DNA of 64,000 nt, taken from Planococcus sp. ISL-110 (GTDB lineage Bacteria > Bacillota > Bacilli > Bacillales_A > Planococcaceae). Location of the stretch: positions 62,001-126,000 of the forward strand of contig NZ_JAGGPX010000027.1 in assembly GCF_018613575.1 (NCBI RefSeq), in the 5' to 3' direction. Of the stretch, positions 28,036-37,161 are shown in pieces. The position numbers and the translations under genes were made by a program. The notes beneath the pieces are model-generated. The model saw nothing but the letters and a program-made list of their open reading frames with translations, was not told the origin of the DNA and ran no database searches. Within the stretch, counting starts at the first letter, position 1; each line of letters starts with the position of its first letter.

Positions 28036-28390
28036 ATGGATATTCCGCAAATCAGCTCCGCTTTCCTACGGGCTTGCGCCGAACTAACTCGGGCTAAACG
28101 CCCGAGTGGATTTCTTGTAGATCGTTGCACTGCTCCCTTAGGAGTCTCCGCTGATTTGCTCCATATCCCAATAGTTCATTAAGAAAAAATATTTCTTTAT
28201 TTATAAGAAAGTCTAGAGTCATAGAAGAAAGAGCGGAAGGCGGCGACTCCTGCGGGAGCAGCGAAGCGATATAAAGTAGACCCCACAGGGCGTAAGCCCG
28301 AGGAGGCTTAGCGCTTCGTCGCAAACGAGTCGGGCTGTGCCTGACTCGCTTTCTGCCGGAAAGCGTCCGCCTGGAGCGATTTCTTCAAAA
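28036..28390. repeat. GC-rich paired repeat between fadA and fadE
   Basis: Two units of the family also found at 11832-12145, again head to head: about 28036-28170 (minus) and about 28228-28390 (plus), separated by an AT-rich spacer. Shared cores are GACTCCTRMGGGAGCAG and a GCCCGAG hairpin. Each unit has complementary ends that differ from the other unit: GCAAATCAG/CTGATTTG for the first and GAAGAAA/TTTCTTC for the second. There is no protein-coding signal. Confidence 0.8.
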
Positions 28391-28430
28391 TGAAACATAA
28401 TAAGCAATTACAAAATAGGAGGAATACAAA

Positions 28431-30212
28431 ATGGAGCAATCAAAAACATTGATCAAAGGCGGCAGTTTCTTAATCGAAGATGCGGACCTGTCACGTGTGT
28501 TCACACCGGAAGATTTCACGGAAGAACAAAAAATGATCGCAAAGACGACGGAGGATTACGTCAATACAGAAGTAATGCCGGTTGTTGAAAATTTGGAAAA
28601 CCACGAGTTCGAGCATTCGGTTCGTTTGTTGAAAACAGCTGGAGAACTTGGTCTTCTAGGTGCCGATGTTCCGGAACAATACGGCGGTTTGGGCTTGGAT
28701 AAAATCGCATCTGCGTTGATTGCTGAAAAAATGTCGAAAGCAGGCGGCTTCTCGATCACTCACGGAGCGCACGTCGGCATCGGTTCATTGCCAATCGTCC
28801 TCTTCGGAAATGAAGAACAAAAACAAAGCTACCTGCCAAGATTGGCAACAGGCGAAATGATTGCAGCTTACGCATTGACTGAGCCAAGCTCAGGATCGGA
28901 TGCACTTGGTGCAAAAACAGTAGCCAAACTGAACGAAGCGGGTACGCATTATGTCTTGAACGGTGAAAAGCAGTGGATCACCAACGCTGGATTTGCGGAT
29001 GTGTTCGTGGTCTATGCAAAAATTGACGGAGACAAATTCTCAGCCTTTATTGTAGAACGTGAATTCCCTGGTGTTTCTGTTGGGCCGGAAGAAAAGAAAA
29101 TGGGCATTAAATCGTCTTCGACACGTACATTGATCCTGGAGGATGCTGAAGTTCCTGTGGAAAACCTATTGGGTGAAGCGGGGCGTGGACATATTATCGC
29201 GTTCAACATCTTGAACATTGGCCGCTACAAATTAGGAGTGGGTACAATCGGCGCATCTAAACGCGCTATGGAATTGACGATCCCTTATACAAATCAGCGC
29301 CAGCAGTTCAAGATGGCGATTTCTTCATTCAACTTGACGCGCGAAAAATTGGCGACGATGGCATCTAAATTGTATGCTGTGGAAAGCTCAGTTTATCGCA
29401 CCGTCGGTTTGTTCGAAGACCGCATGAGCGGATTTACGGATGAGCAGCAGGCAGATGGCAAACTGGTAGCTGACTCGATCGCTGAATTTGCTGTGGAATG
29501 CTCACTGAATAAATTTTTTGGTACAGAAACATTGGATTACATCGTGGACGAGGGTGTTCAACTGCATGGCGGCTACGGCTTTATGCAGGAATATGAAATC
29601 GAGCGCATTTACCGCGACTCACGCATCAACCGTATTTTTGAAGGTACCAACGAAATCAACCGTCTGCTGGTACCAGGAACTTTATTGCGCAAAGCGATGA
29701 AAGGCGAATTGCCTTTATTGCAGCATGCACAGCAGCTTCAGGAAGAATTGTTGATGATGATGCCTGAAGAAGTGGGCACAGAAGCATTGGCGCAGGAAAA
29801 ATACCTGGTGAAAAACGCCAAGAAAATCGCATTGCTTGCAACCGGGCTTGCAGCTCAGACCTACGGCACGAAACTGGAAGCGGAGCAGGAAGTTCTTGTC
29901 AATATCGCAGACATCGTCAGCAACGTCTTTGCAATGGAGTCGGTAGTGCTTCGTACAGAAAAAGCGATTGCTGCTTCAGGTGAAGAAAAAGCCAAGCAAA
30001 AACTTCTATATACACAGATCTACTGCCAGGAAGCATTTGATCAAATCGAAAAGGATGCAAAAGAAACATTGATCGCTGCAATCGAGGGCGACAACCAGCG
30101 CATGATGCTTTCTGCATTGCGCAAATTGACTCGCTCAACGCCTTACAATGTCATCGCGAAAAAACGCGAAGCAGCTGTCAAGCTGATCGACGTTGAAAAA
30201 TACGTCGTATAA
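28431..30212 (+). CDS. fadE: FadE, acyl-CoA dehydrogenase
   Basis: 593 residues, ATG after AGGAGGAA. The acyl-CoA dehydrogenase core is clear: AAYALTEPSSGSDALGAKT, NGEKQWITNAGFAD (FAD and substrate binding), and the C-terminal QLHGGYGFMQEYEIERIYRDSR near residue 380. An additional helical domain extends to residue 593, the long form seen in B. subtilis YusJ/FadE. It catalyses the first oxidation of beta-oxidation. It is probably still in the fad operon despite the repeat upstream, and a terminator follows. Confidence 0.95.
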   Translation: MEQSKTLIKGGSFLIEDADLSRVFTPEDFTEEQKMIAKTTEDYVNTEVMPVVENLENHEFEHSVRLLKTAGELGLLGADVPEQYGGLGLDKIASALIAEKMSKAGGFSITHGAHVGIGSLPIVLFGNEEQKQSYLPRLATGEMIAAYALTEPSSGSDALGAKTVAKLNEAGTHYVLNGEKQWITNAGFADVFVVYAKIDGDKFSAFIVEREFPGVSVGPEEKKMGIKSSSTRTLILEDAEVPVENLLGEAGRGHIIAFNILNIGRYKLGVGTIGASKRAMELTIPYTNQRQQFKMAISSFNLTREKLATMASKLYAVESSVYRTVGLFEDRMSGFTDEQQADGKLVADSIAEFAVECSLNKFFGTETLDYIVDEGVQLHGGYGFMQEYEIERIYRDSRINRIFEGTNEINRLLVPGTLLRKAMKGELPLLQHAQQLQEELLMMMPEEVGTEALAQEKYLVKNAKKIALLATGLAAQTYGTKLEAEQEVLVNIADIVSNVFAMESVVLRTEKAIAASGEEKAKQKLLYTQIYCQEAFDQIEKDAKETLIAAIEGDNQRMMLSALRKLTRSTPYNVIAKKREAAVKLIDVEKYVV

Positions 30213-30220
30213 TGAATGAG

Positions 30221-30264
30221 GAAAACAGGCAAACCCGATAAAATCGAGTTTGCCTGTTTTTTAT
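30221..30264 (+). terminator. Terminator of the fad operon
   Basis: AAAACAGGCAAAC/GTTTGCCTGTTTT stem with inner CGAT/ATCG pairing and a T-run. Confidence 0.9.
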
Positions 30265-30316
30265 TCATCGACCGACTGCCTTCTTTTTGGTAAGCTTGAA
30301 AAAAGGGGGTTCTAAA

Positions 30317-30670
30317 TTGATTACGTATTACGCATATCCAAAATGTATAACTTGCCGCAAAGCGAAAAGCTGGCTGGAACAAAATGGCGTGGAGTACAAT
30401 GAAGTTCACATTGCAGAGAATCCGCCAACAAAAGAACAAATGGCTGAAATCCATCAGGCAAGTGGTTTAGAATTGAAGAAGTTTTTCAATACGAGCGGTC
30501 TGGTTTATCGTTCGCTGAGCTTGAAAGACAAGCTGTCTGACATGACACAAGAACAGCAATTAGAGCTTCTAGCTTCAAATGGCATGCTGATCAAACGCCC
30601 GTTGGCTTGGGATGGCAAAAATGTGACACTTGGCTTTAAAGAAGCAGACTATCAAAATAGCTGGTTGTAA
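30317..30670 (+). CDS. Spx/ArsC family protein (YusI-like)
   Basis: 117 residues from a TTG start after AAAAGGGGG. The thioredoxin-like ArsC fold begins ITYYAYPKCITCRKAKSWLE with a CxxC at about 10-13, and ends with IKRPLAWDGKNVTLGFKEADY, the family's C-terminal anion-binding region. The same gene (yusI) lies between fadE and gcvH in B. subtilis. It is not Spx itself, since the local RPL region differs and the protein is shorter. Its redox or regulatory role is unknown. Confidence 0.88.
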   Translation: MITYYAYPKCITCRKAKSWLEQNGVEYNEVHIAENPPTKEQMAEIHQASGLELKKFFNTSGLVYRSLSLKDKLSDMTQEQQLELLASNGMLIKRPLAWDGKNVTLGFKEADYQNSWL

Positions 30671-30751
30671 GGAGGACCTCGTCATCTTGTATTTCACAGC
30701 TGTTTATGTCAAACTGAACTTGAATGAACTACATAATTTGGAGGGGTCAAG

Positions 30752-31132
30752 ATGAGCACACCAGCAGAACTTCGTTATTCAAAAGAACATGAATGGGTCA
30801 AAGTCGAAGACGGCAATGCGCGTATTGGAATTACTCATTTCGCACAGGCTGAATTGGGAGATATCGTTTTCGTGGAGCTTCCACAAGTTGGCGATGAACT
30901 GAAAAAAGACCAGCCTTTTGGTAGTGTTGAATCCGTTAAAACGGTTTCGGAATTGTATGCGCCAATCAGCGGCAAAGTGATCGAGGTCAACGCTGAGCTT
31001 GAAGACAGCCCGGAATTCGTCAACGAGTCACCATACGAACAGGCTTGGATGGTCGTTATTGAAGCCCCTTCTGAAGAAGAAGTCAATGAATTGATGACAG
31101 CAGACCAATACAAAGAAATGATCAACGAGTAA
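30752..31132 (+). CDS. gcvH: GcvH, glycine cleavage system H protein
   Basis: 126 residues, RBS TTGGAGGGG. The lipoyl-carrier beta-barrel is recognisable, with the lipoylated Lys63 in [14 protein letters not shown]. In Bacillales GcvH is also the required relay that passes octanoyl or lipoyl groups to other enzymes. That links it to lipA at 51 kb in this window. No other glycine cleavage genes are next to it, which is normal for the group. Confidence 0.96.
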   Translation: MSTPAELRYSKEHEWVKVEDGNARIGITHFAQAELGDIVFVELPQVGDELKKDQPFGSVESVKTVSELYAPISGKVIEVNAELEDSPEFVNESPYEQAWMVVIEAPSEEEVNELMTADQYKEMINE

Positions 31133-31138
31133 TCCCTT

Positions 31139-31167
31139 AAAAGCGCCTGTGTTTTGGCGCTTTTTTT
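31139..31167 (+). terminator. Terminator of gcvH
   Basis: AAAAGCGCC/GGCGCTTTT stem with an 8-base loop and T-run. The 255 bases that follow, up to the toprim gene, hold no feature I can name. Confidence 0.88.
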
Positions 31168-31422
31168 CGTTCCGATTCTTTCGTCTGTTTTGAAGGTGCG
31201 ATCTTTTGTTTACGTATCGAGGCCTGAAAAAGTGTTGAAAATAGACTAAAGCCAGATTCATTGTTATTTTAAAAGTACGGATTAAGCCGCATATGCACAA
31301 GCTGAAAAGTGAAGGGAATTTATGGACTGGCAATAGCAGCAGTATTGTGGGAAGTACAAAATCGTTTAGTATTAATGGACATCAGAACTTTTCTTATTCT
31401 ATATTCAATGGGGTGGGTGTTT

Positions 31423-31761
31423 ATGGGAAAGGTGATTGTGGTGGAGGGGATCAGTGATAAGTCGAGGATTGCTCCGCTCATTGCAGAACCCGTGACGATT
31501 CTTTGCACAAATGGTACAGTAAGTGTATCGAGACTTGAAGAATTATTGCTGCCTTACGAAGGCCAGGACATTATCATATTAGTGGATGCAGACTCTTCAG
31601 GAGAAAAACTGCGGAAGCTGGTTAAGCGTGAATTTCCCGAAGCCCGCCACTTTTACGTCAATCGGAGCTATAAGGAAGTCGCGGCAACGCCGCTCCGAAT
31701 TCTGATGGACGTGCTCATCACAGCGAATGTCCAGGTCAAAAAGCTATTGATAGAGGGATGA
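31423..31761 (+). CDS. Toprim-domain protein (YusF-like)
   Basis: 112 residues from the ATG at 31423, preceded by GGGGTGGGTG. A compact toprim fold: catalytic Glu in KVIVVEGISDK (residues 3-13), DxD-type motif in IIILVDADSSGEKLRKLV. Toprim-only proteins of this size (RNase M5-like/YusF) are thought to act on nucleic acids; the substrate here is unknown. The stop overlaps the next start (ATGA). An in-frame upstream extension is hydrophobic, has no RBS and does not look like part of the protein. Confidence 0.85.
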   Translation: MGKVIVVEGISDKSRIAPLIAEPVTILCTNGTVSVSRLEELLLPYEGQDIIILVDADSSGEKLRKLVKREFPEARHFYVNRSYKEVAATPLRILMDVLITANVQVKKLLIEG

Positions 31762-32093
31762 AGAAGATGAAGGAATGGACACATAAAGAATGGATCAAAG
31801 AAAAGAATACCAAACACATCACGGCGTTTTATCTGTACACGCCGATGTGTGGAACCTGCCAGGTGGCTTCAAAAATGTTGACTGTTGTCACAGAATTGTT
31901 GCCTGACCTCCAGATAGGCAAAGCGAACTTGAATTATGTTCAGGAAATCGCGGGCTTATATGAAGTGGAAAGTGTGCCGTGCCTGCTGATTACGGAGGAT
32001 GGCAAACTGAAGGAAAAGATTTATGCCTTTCAGTCGGTGCCATATTTATATGGCAAATTAAAATCTGTTGACGAATATAGCCCGACATGGTAA
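31758..32093 (+). CDS. Thioredoxin-like protein (YusE-like)
   Basis: 111 residues, start overlapping the previous stop. Redox site YTPMCGTCQVASKM (CGTC, about residues 31-34) and cis-Pro in VESVPCLLI (with an extra Cys after the Pro). The protein lacks some helices of classic thioredoxin but keeps the fold order. YusF-YusE pairing before metNPQ is the same in B. subtilis. Its partner protein is unknown. Confidence 0.86.
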   Translation: MKKMKEWTHKEWIKEKNTKHITAFYLYTPMCGTCQVASKMLTVVTELLPDLQIGKANLNYVQEIAGLYEVESVPCLLITEDGKLKEKIYAFQSVPYLYGKLKSVDEYSPTW

Positions 32094-32203
32094 ATTGAAA
32101 TTCTGATAAGAAAAGTACAAGCGTCTTTAGAGTAGCAAGAAGCGCTGTAGCATGAACAAAAAATTCATACGTTCTTATGCTTTCAAATAATTTCATATCG
32201 AAA

Positions 32204-32376
32204 CTCTTATTAAGAGTGGTGGAGGGAAGTGCCCTATGAAGCCCGGCAACCGTCATGAAAATGAAATGGTGCCAAATCACACGAAGCGAAAGCTTTGGAA
32301 GATGAGAGATTGGTTTCCGTATAATATACGTTTGCCCTTCTGCTCAGTTCTGCGCGGAAGGGCTTTTTATTTTTAG
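32204..32376 (+). promoter_or_regulatory. SAM-I riboswitch (S-box) with terminator
   Basis: The S-box core is plain: CTCTTATTAAGAGTGGTGG with AGGGA, GCCCTATGAAGCCCGGCAACC, the GGTGCCAAATCC-like ATGGTGCCAAATCAC, and a closing GATGAGAGA. The expression platform is a terminator GCCCTTC/GGAAGGGC at 32334-32363 with T-run. High S-adenosylmethionine should stop transcription before metN, so the importer is made when methionine is scarce. Confidence 0.95.
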
Positions 32377-32396
32377 AATGTAGGGGTGTTCAAGAA

Positions 32397-33422
32397 ATGA
32401 TTGAGTTAAAAAAAGTGACGAAAAAGTTCGATACGGGCAAAGCGGTCCTTACGGCTGTCGACCAAGTCGATTTATCCATTTCTGATGGTGAAATATTCGG
32501 CATCATCGGATACAGCGGAGCCGGTAAGAGTACATTGATCCGTTTGCTTAATGGATTGGAAAAACCCAGTTCAGGGACGGTAGAGATTAACGGGCAGACG
32601 ATTACAGCGATCAAAGGCGGGGAATTGCGCAAAGCCCGCCAGAAGGTCAGCATGATCTTCCAGCATTTTAACTTGCTGTGGTCCCGTACGGTAAAAGAAA
32701 ACATCGAATTTCCACTTGAAATTGCCGGAGCGGCAAAAGCACAGCGAGGCAAACGGGTTCAGGAGCTGATCGAACTGGTCGGATTGACCGGCCGTGAAAA
32801 TGCTTATCCATCGGAGCTTTCAGGTGGCCAGAAACAACGCGTCGGCATTGCCCGTGCACTGGCAAACGACCCGGAAGTCCTGTTATGTGATGAAGCGACT
32901 TCTGCACTTGACCCTGAAACAACAGATGCGATCTTGGATTTGCTGGTGGACATCAACAAGCGATTGGGATTGACAATTGTCTTGATCACACATGAAATGC
33001 ACGTCATCCGAAAGATTTGCCACCGCGTGGCAGTCATGGAGGGCGGCCGGGTTGTTGAACTTGGCGATGTACTGAATGTTTTCCAATCACCAAAAGAAGA
33101 AATCACCAAACGATTTGTAGCACAGGTGACCGATTCCGGCGATTCGCAGGAAACCATCAAAAACCTGCGGGAATTATACCCGACAGGCGAATTGGTGAAA
33201 TTGGTTTTTGTCGGTGATCAAACCGAACAGCCAATCCTGACAAAACTCATCCGCAGCCATTCTGTGGAAGTCAATATTGTTCAGGGCAATATCTCGCACA
33301 CACAGCGCGGGGCCTATGGAACGCTGATTCTCCAGTTAAAAGGCTCAATAACAGAAATTGAAGAAGCACTGGCATTCCTTCGCTCAGAAGATGTTCAGGC
33401 GGAGGTGATGCACAATGATTGA
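32397..33422 (+). CDS. metN: MetN, methionine ABC importer ATPase
   Basis: 341 residues. Walker A GYSGAGKST (about 40-48), signature LSGGQKQRVGIARAL, Walker B VLLCDEATSALD and H-loop ITHEMHV are intact. The C-terminal NIL domain (about 265-341) binds methionine and gives feedback inhibition. Its last 8 bases overlap metP. It powers uptake of D/L-methionine with MetP and MetQ under the SAM riboswitch upstream. Confidence 0.96.
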   Translation: MIELKKVTKKFDTGKAVLTAVDQVDLSISDGEIFGIIGYSGAGKSTLIRLLNGLEKPSSGTVEINGQTITAIKGGELRKARQKVSMIFQHFNLLWSRTVKENIEFPLEIAGAAKAQRGKRVQELIELVGLTGRENAYPSELSGGQKQRVGIARALANDPEVLLCDEATSALDPETTDAILDLLVDINKRLGLTIVLITHEMHVIRKICHRVAVMEGGRVVELGDVLNVFQSPKEEITKRFVAQVTDSGDSQETIKNLRELYPTGELVKLVFVGDQTEQPILTKLIRSHSVEVNIVQGNISHTQRGAYGTLILQLKGSITEIEEALAFLRSEDVQAEVMHND

Positions 33423-34083
33423 TTCGTTATTCCCCAATGTAGATTGGGACAGCATGTGGGAAGCCACACTTGAAACACTGTATATGACAGCCTTATCGAC
33501 CGTATTTACGTTCGTCATCGGTTTAGCTCTCGGGATTTTATTGTTTTTGACGGCACCGAAGCAATTATGGGCAAATAAAATCGTTAATTGGCTGACAGGG
33601 GCATTCGTCAATATTTTCCGCTCGATTCCCTTTATTATCCTGATCATCTTATTGATTCCTTTTACTTTGTTCCTGATGGGTTCTATTCGTGGACCCAATG
33701 CAGCTTTGCCTGCATTGATCATCGGTTCAGCTCCATTTTATGCGCGTATGGTACTGATTGCATTGAAGGAAATTGATAAAGGCGTCATCGAAGCAGCTCG
33801 TTCAATGGGCGCGACGACCGGCACGATTATCTGGAAAGTATTGTTGCCAGAATCGAAACCGGCGTTGATTTCCGGTATAACGGTCACGGCCATTGCATTG
33901 GTCGGCTATACAGCCATGGCAGGCATCATTGGTGCTGGCGGCCTTGGAACCTTAGCTTTCCTGGACGGTTTCCAACGGAGCCGTGAAGACGTCACCTTGA
34001 TGGCGACGATTTTGATCCTGATCATCGTCTTTGTCATTCAGTTTATCGGTGACTTGGTAACAACAAAAGCAGACAAACGGTAA
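33415..34083 (+). CDS. metP: MetP (MetI), methionine ABC importer permease
   Basis: 222 residues with five membrane helices. The ABC EAA coupling loop is EAARSMGATTGTIIWKVLLPES, followed by the TAMAGIIGAGGLG segment typical of methionine permeases. Translationally coupled to metN by overlap. It forms the channel of the MetNPQ importer. Confidence 0.96.
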   Translation: MIDSLFPNVDWDSMWEATLETLYMTALSTVFTFVIGLALGILLFLTAPKQLWANKIVNWLTGAFVNIFRSIPFIILIILLIPFTLFLMGSIRGPNAALPALIIGSAPFYARMVLIALKEIDKGVIEAARSMGATTGTIIWKVLLPESKPALISGITVTAIALVGYTAMAGIIGAGGLGTLAFLDGFQRSREDVTLMATILILIIVFVIQFIGDLVTTKADKR

Positions 34084-34140
34084 TAGCGGATTTTATTTTC
34101 CGAGATATATATAAAACACAACAAAAGGGAGAGATTCAAC

Positions 34141-34953
34141 ATGAAGAAATTTGTAGCAGGAACAGCATTAACAGCTTTGGTACTCGCAGGATGCGGAAAT
34201 GGTGGGGAAAGTGAAGAAGAGTCGAACACATTGCGTGTAGGCGCTTCAAACGTGCCGCATGCTGAAATTTTAGAGCAGGCACAACCGATTCTAGAAGAGC
34301 AGGGTATTGAGCTTGAAATCGAAACCTACCAGGATTATATCCTGCCGAATGAAGATTTAGAGTCAGGTGAAATTGACGCCAACTATTTCCAGCACATGCC
34401 TTATTTGGAGTCTCAAGTAGCGGACCATGGCTATGAATTCGAAAACGCCGGCAGCATCCATATCGAACCGATTGGTGTCTACTCTCAGGATCATACTTCT
34501 CTTGATGAACTTCCTGAAGGTGGAACAATCTTGATGAGCAACTCGGTTGCGGATCATGGCCGCATTCTTTCTATGCTTGAAGCTGAAGGCTTGATCACGT
34601 TAGCTGAAGGTGTAGAAAAAACAGCTGCTGAAGTGAGCGATGTTGTTGAAAATCCGAAAGATCTTCAATTTGATGCCAACTATGAAGCAGCATTGCTTGT
34701 TCAAATGTACGAGTCAGGTGAAGGCGATGCAGTTTTGATCAACTCAAACTATGCGATTGATGCAGACATCAACCCGTTGGAAGATTCGATTGCTCTTGAA
34801 TCTTCGGATTCACCATACGCCAATATTATTGCGGTGCGCGCTGGTGATGAAGAAAACGACAACATCACAGCATTAGTGGAAGTATTAAAATCCCAGGAAA
34901 TCCAGGATTTCATTTTGGAAGAATGGGGCGGCTCAGTCGTACCAGTAGAATAA
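34141..34953 (+). CDS. metQ: MetQ, methionine-binding lipoprotein
   Basis: 270 residues. Lipoprotein signal with Cys18 in LVLAGCGNG, then the NlpA/MetQ binding fold: LRVGASNVPHAEILEQ, GEIDANYFQHMPYLE and GDAVLINSNYAIDA. It captures methionine outside the membrane and delivers it to MetNP. RBS AAAAGGGAGAG. A terminator follows, making metNPQ a three-gene operon. Confidence 0.95.
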   Translation: MKKFVAGTALTALVLAGCGNGGESEEESNTLRVGASNVPHAEILEQAQPILEEQGIELEIETYQDYILPNEDLESGEIDANYFQHMPYLESQVADHGYEFENAGSIHIEPIGVYSQDHTSLDELPEGGTILMSNSVADHGRILSMLEAEGLITLAEGVEKTAAEVSDVVENPKDLQFDANYEAALLVQMYESGEGDAVLINSNYAIDADINPLEDSIALESSDSPYANIIAVRAGDEENDNITALVEVLKSQEIQDFILEEWGGSVVPVE

Positions 34954-34960
34954 TCTTTTA

Positions 34961-34988
34961 AAAAAGCATCCTCCGGGATGCTTTTTAT
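34961..34988 (+). terminator. Terminator of metNPQ
   Basis: AAAAAGCATCC/GGATGCTTTTT stem with a 4-base loop. Confidence 0.9.
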
Positions 34989-35105
34989 TTTGTTCAAATA
35001 ATAAAAATATTTCGTGTTTTAATGTATACCTTACATTTTGAGAAGGTCTGTGCTACTTTTGAATAATGTAAAAGAAGCATTTGTTCATATGAGGGGGACA
35101 TGTTC

Positions 35106-36278
35106 ATGAAGTTCAATTTTGGTTTGTTGCCGCGTATCGTTGTGGCAATTATTTTAGGGGTGCTAATTGGGTTGATTGCACCAGAAGGTTTGGTGAGGGT
35201 CTTTGCGACGTTCACATCGATTTTCGGTAATTTCTTAAACTTTGTCGTGCCGCTGATCATTCTCGGGTTTATTGCTCCGGGAATCGCAAAATTAGGAAAA
35301 GGCTCTGGAAAACTCTTGGGAGTAGCTACCGGAGTTGCCTACGCTTCTACGGTTGTAGCAGGAATTATGGCATTCTTTGTTGCGACAATGGTGCTGCCTA
35401 ACTTTATGAAAGCAGGATCTCTAAGCAGTATGGCAGATCCGGAACATGCTTTGGCAGCTTCGTTAATTGCACTTGATATGCCTCCTGTTTTTGGCGTCAT
35501 GTCTGCTTTGATCCTGGCTTTCCTTCTGGGTATCGGGATGGCATCGACAGGCAGCAAGACCATGGTATCGTTTTTTGATGAATTCCAGGCGATTATTGAA
35601 AAAACGATTTCCTATATCATCATTCCTTTGTTGCCGTTCCATATTTTTGGTATTTTTGCCAATATGGCATATGGTGGAGCAGTCTTTGAAATTTTATCGT
35701 TATTTGCTATCGTCTTTGTGATGATCATCATTCTTCACTGGAGCATGCTTTTGCTTCAATATTCAGCTGCTGGAGCTTTGAAAAGCAGAAATCCATTTTC
35801 AATCCTGAAAACCATGATGCCTGCTTATTTCACGGCATTGGGTACTCAGTCTTCTGCAGCGACAATCCCGGTTACTTTGCGTCAAGCCCGCAAATCCGGA
35901 GCCAATGAACGGGTAGCGGACTTTACAGTTCCGTTATTTGCGACCATCCACTTATCTGGTAGTACTATCACCTTAGTCTCGTGTGCCATCGGTGTTGTAC
36001 TGTTGACAGGTGGGGTACCGACATTTGGAAGTTTCTTTCCCTTCATTCTAATGCTGGGTGTCACGATGATAGCGGCACCTGGAGTTCCAGGCGGTGCTGT
36101 AATGGCAGCAATCGGATTACTGGAAATTATGCTCGGATTTGACCCTACAATGGTTGCTTTGATGATCGCGCTTTATATGGCACAGGACAGCTTTGGTACG
36201 GCAGCCAACGTCACTGGTGACGGCGCATTGGCACATATTGTCGACCGTTTCACCAACGGCCGAAAAAGTTTAGAATAG
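35106..36278 (+). CDS. Dicarboxylate/amino acid:cation symporter (DAACS family)
   Basis: 390 residues; the second ATG (35106) is chosen because it is 8 bases after GAGGGGG while the first is only 2. There are eight or more membrane segments, the Ser-rich re-entrant loop TALGTQSSAATIPVTLRQ, and the C-terminal transport core VPGGAVMAAIGLL and DSFGTAANVTGDGALAHIVDRF, all typical of GltP/SstT/DctA-like symporters. It imports a dicarboxylate or amino acid with Na+ or H+; the substrate cannot be told from the sequence. Single gene. Confidence 0.9.
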   Translation: MKFNFGLLPRIVVAIILGVLIGLIAPEGLVRVFATFTSIFGNFLNFVVPLIILGFIAPGIAKLGKGSGKLLGVATGVAYASTVVAGIMAFFVATMVLPNFMKAGSLSSMADPEHALAASLIALDMPPVFGVMSALILAFLLGIGMASTGSKTMVSFFDEFQAIIEKTISYIIIPLLPFHIFGIFANMAYGGAVFEILSLFAIVFVMIIILHWSMLLLQYSAAGALKSRNPFSILKTMMPAYFTALGTQSSAATIPVTLRQARKSGANERVADFTVPLFATIHLSGSTITLVSCAIGVVLLTGGVPTFGSFFPFILMLGVTMIAAPGVPGGAVMAAIGLLEIMLGFDPTMVALMIALYMAQDSFGTAANVTGDGALAHIVDRFTNGRKSLE

Positions 36279-36377
36279 CAGGACTATTCGCCTTATTATG
36301 ACTGTTTAAAAAGGTCTATTCTATTGGTAATTTCTGTGCTATTATAGCGAAGATATTATACAATAGGGGGAACCAAT

Positions 36378-36902
36378 GTGAAGAAATTATGGGCAATCGG
36401 ATTAACGGCAGCAGTTCTATTAACTGCCTGTGGAGAAGAGGAATCAACTGAGCCGACGGAAACAACAGCCGGCGCTGAAAGTTCTGGAGACAGTAAAGAA
36501 GTTAAGCAGGAACTGATGAAATTTTATATGTCGATTCCAAATGCGATCAATGCGGTGGATGCTGACTTGAATGCATTTGAGATGAATCAGGCAGAAGGCA
36601 CCTTGCCGGAAGGTGAAGAACTTCAGACGATGAAAAATGCAGCAATCGCTTCTGCTGAAGAAGCAGCGGGCGCTGTCGATACTATAGAAATTCCAGCAGC
36701 ATTGGAAGAACGGCAAGGAAAGATTGAAACTGCGTTTGCGGCAATGCGCGAATCGTATGAAATGAAAGCCGAAGAATTGACGAAAGATGCATCTTTTGAA
36801 GCAGCTGACGAAAAATTCGGAGAAGCCGATGCAATGTTAAACGAATTGCTTGAAGAGCAGGAGTTAGCTGCATCAAGCATTTACAACGAAGTTTCACAAT
36901 AG
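36378..36902 (+). CDS. Hypothetical lipoprotein
   Basis: 174 residues from a GTG after AGGGGGAACC. Lipoprotein signal MKKLWAIGLTAAVLLTAC with Cys18, a Glu/Thr-rich linker, then an all-helical domain of about 130 residues rich in Glu and Ala (KQELMKFYMSIPNAINAVDA ... ELLEEQELAASS). It is probably a surface-anchored helical bundle; no domain is recognised. A short, self-contained unit with its own terminator. Confidence 0.72.
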   Translation: MKKLWAIGLTAAVLLTACGEEESTEPTETTAGAESSGDSKEVKQELMKFYMSIPNAINAVDADLNAFEMNQAEGTLPEGEELQTMKNAAIASAEEAAGAVDTIEIPAALEERQGKIETAFAAMRESYEMKAEELTKDASFEAADEKFGEADAMLNELLEEQELAASSIYNEVSQ

Positions 36903-36909
36903 ATAAAGT

Positions 36910-36945
36910 GGCCCCTGACAAGCAATTGTCAGGGGTTTTGATTTT
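36910..36945 (+). terminator. Terminator of the hypothetical lipoprotein gene
   Basis: CCCCTGACA/TGTCAGGGG stem with 6-base loop and TTTTGATTTT tail. Confidence 0.88.
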
Positions 36946-37053
36946 AGATCAATGCGAAAAAGTTAGTTTTTCAGTCTGATTTATTCATTCCAACCTATAG
37001 AGTGTAACTGTAAGACAAAAGTTCTATTTTCAGATTAATTAGACTATTTATGT

Positions 37054-37078
37054 GTTTATTTGATATTCCGTGGGGTAT
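37054..37078 (+). promoter_or_regulatory. Sigma-B-like promoter
   Basis: GTTTAT, 13-base spacer, GGGTAT, close to the sigma-B consensus GTTTAA-N12..15-GGGTAT. It lies about 40 bases before an AAAGGA and a small open frame, so a general-stress role is suggested. Confidence 0.6.
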
Positions 37079-37161
37079 AATAGCTAAAGTAATCTACAAA
37101 ACCCCAAGATTGAAAGGAATGGTTCAATATCGAATCGAACGGAATTGAAAAGACCGAGAAA

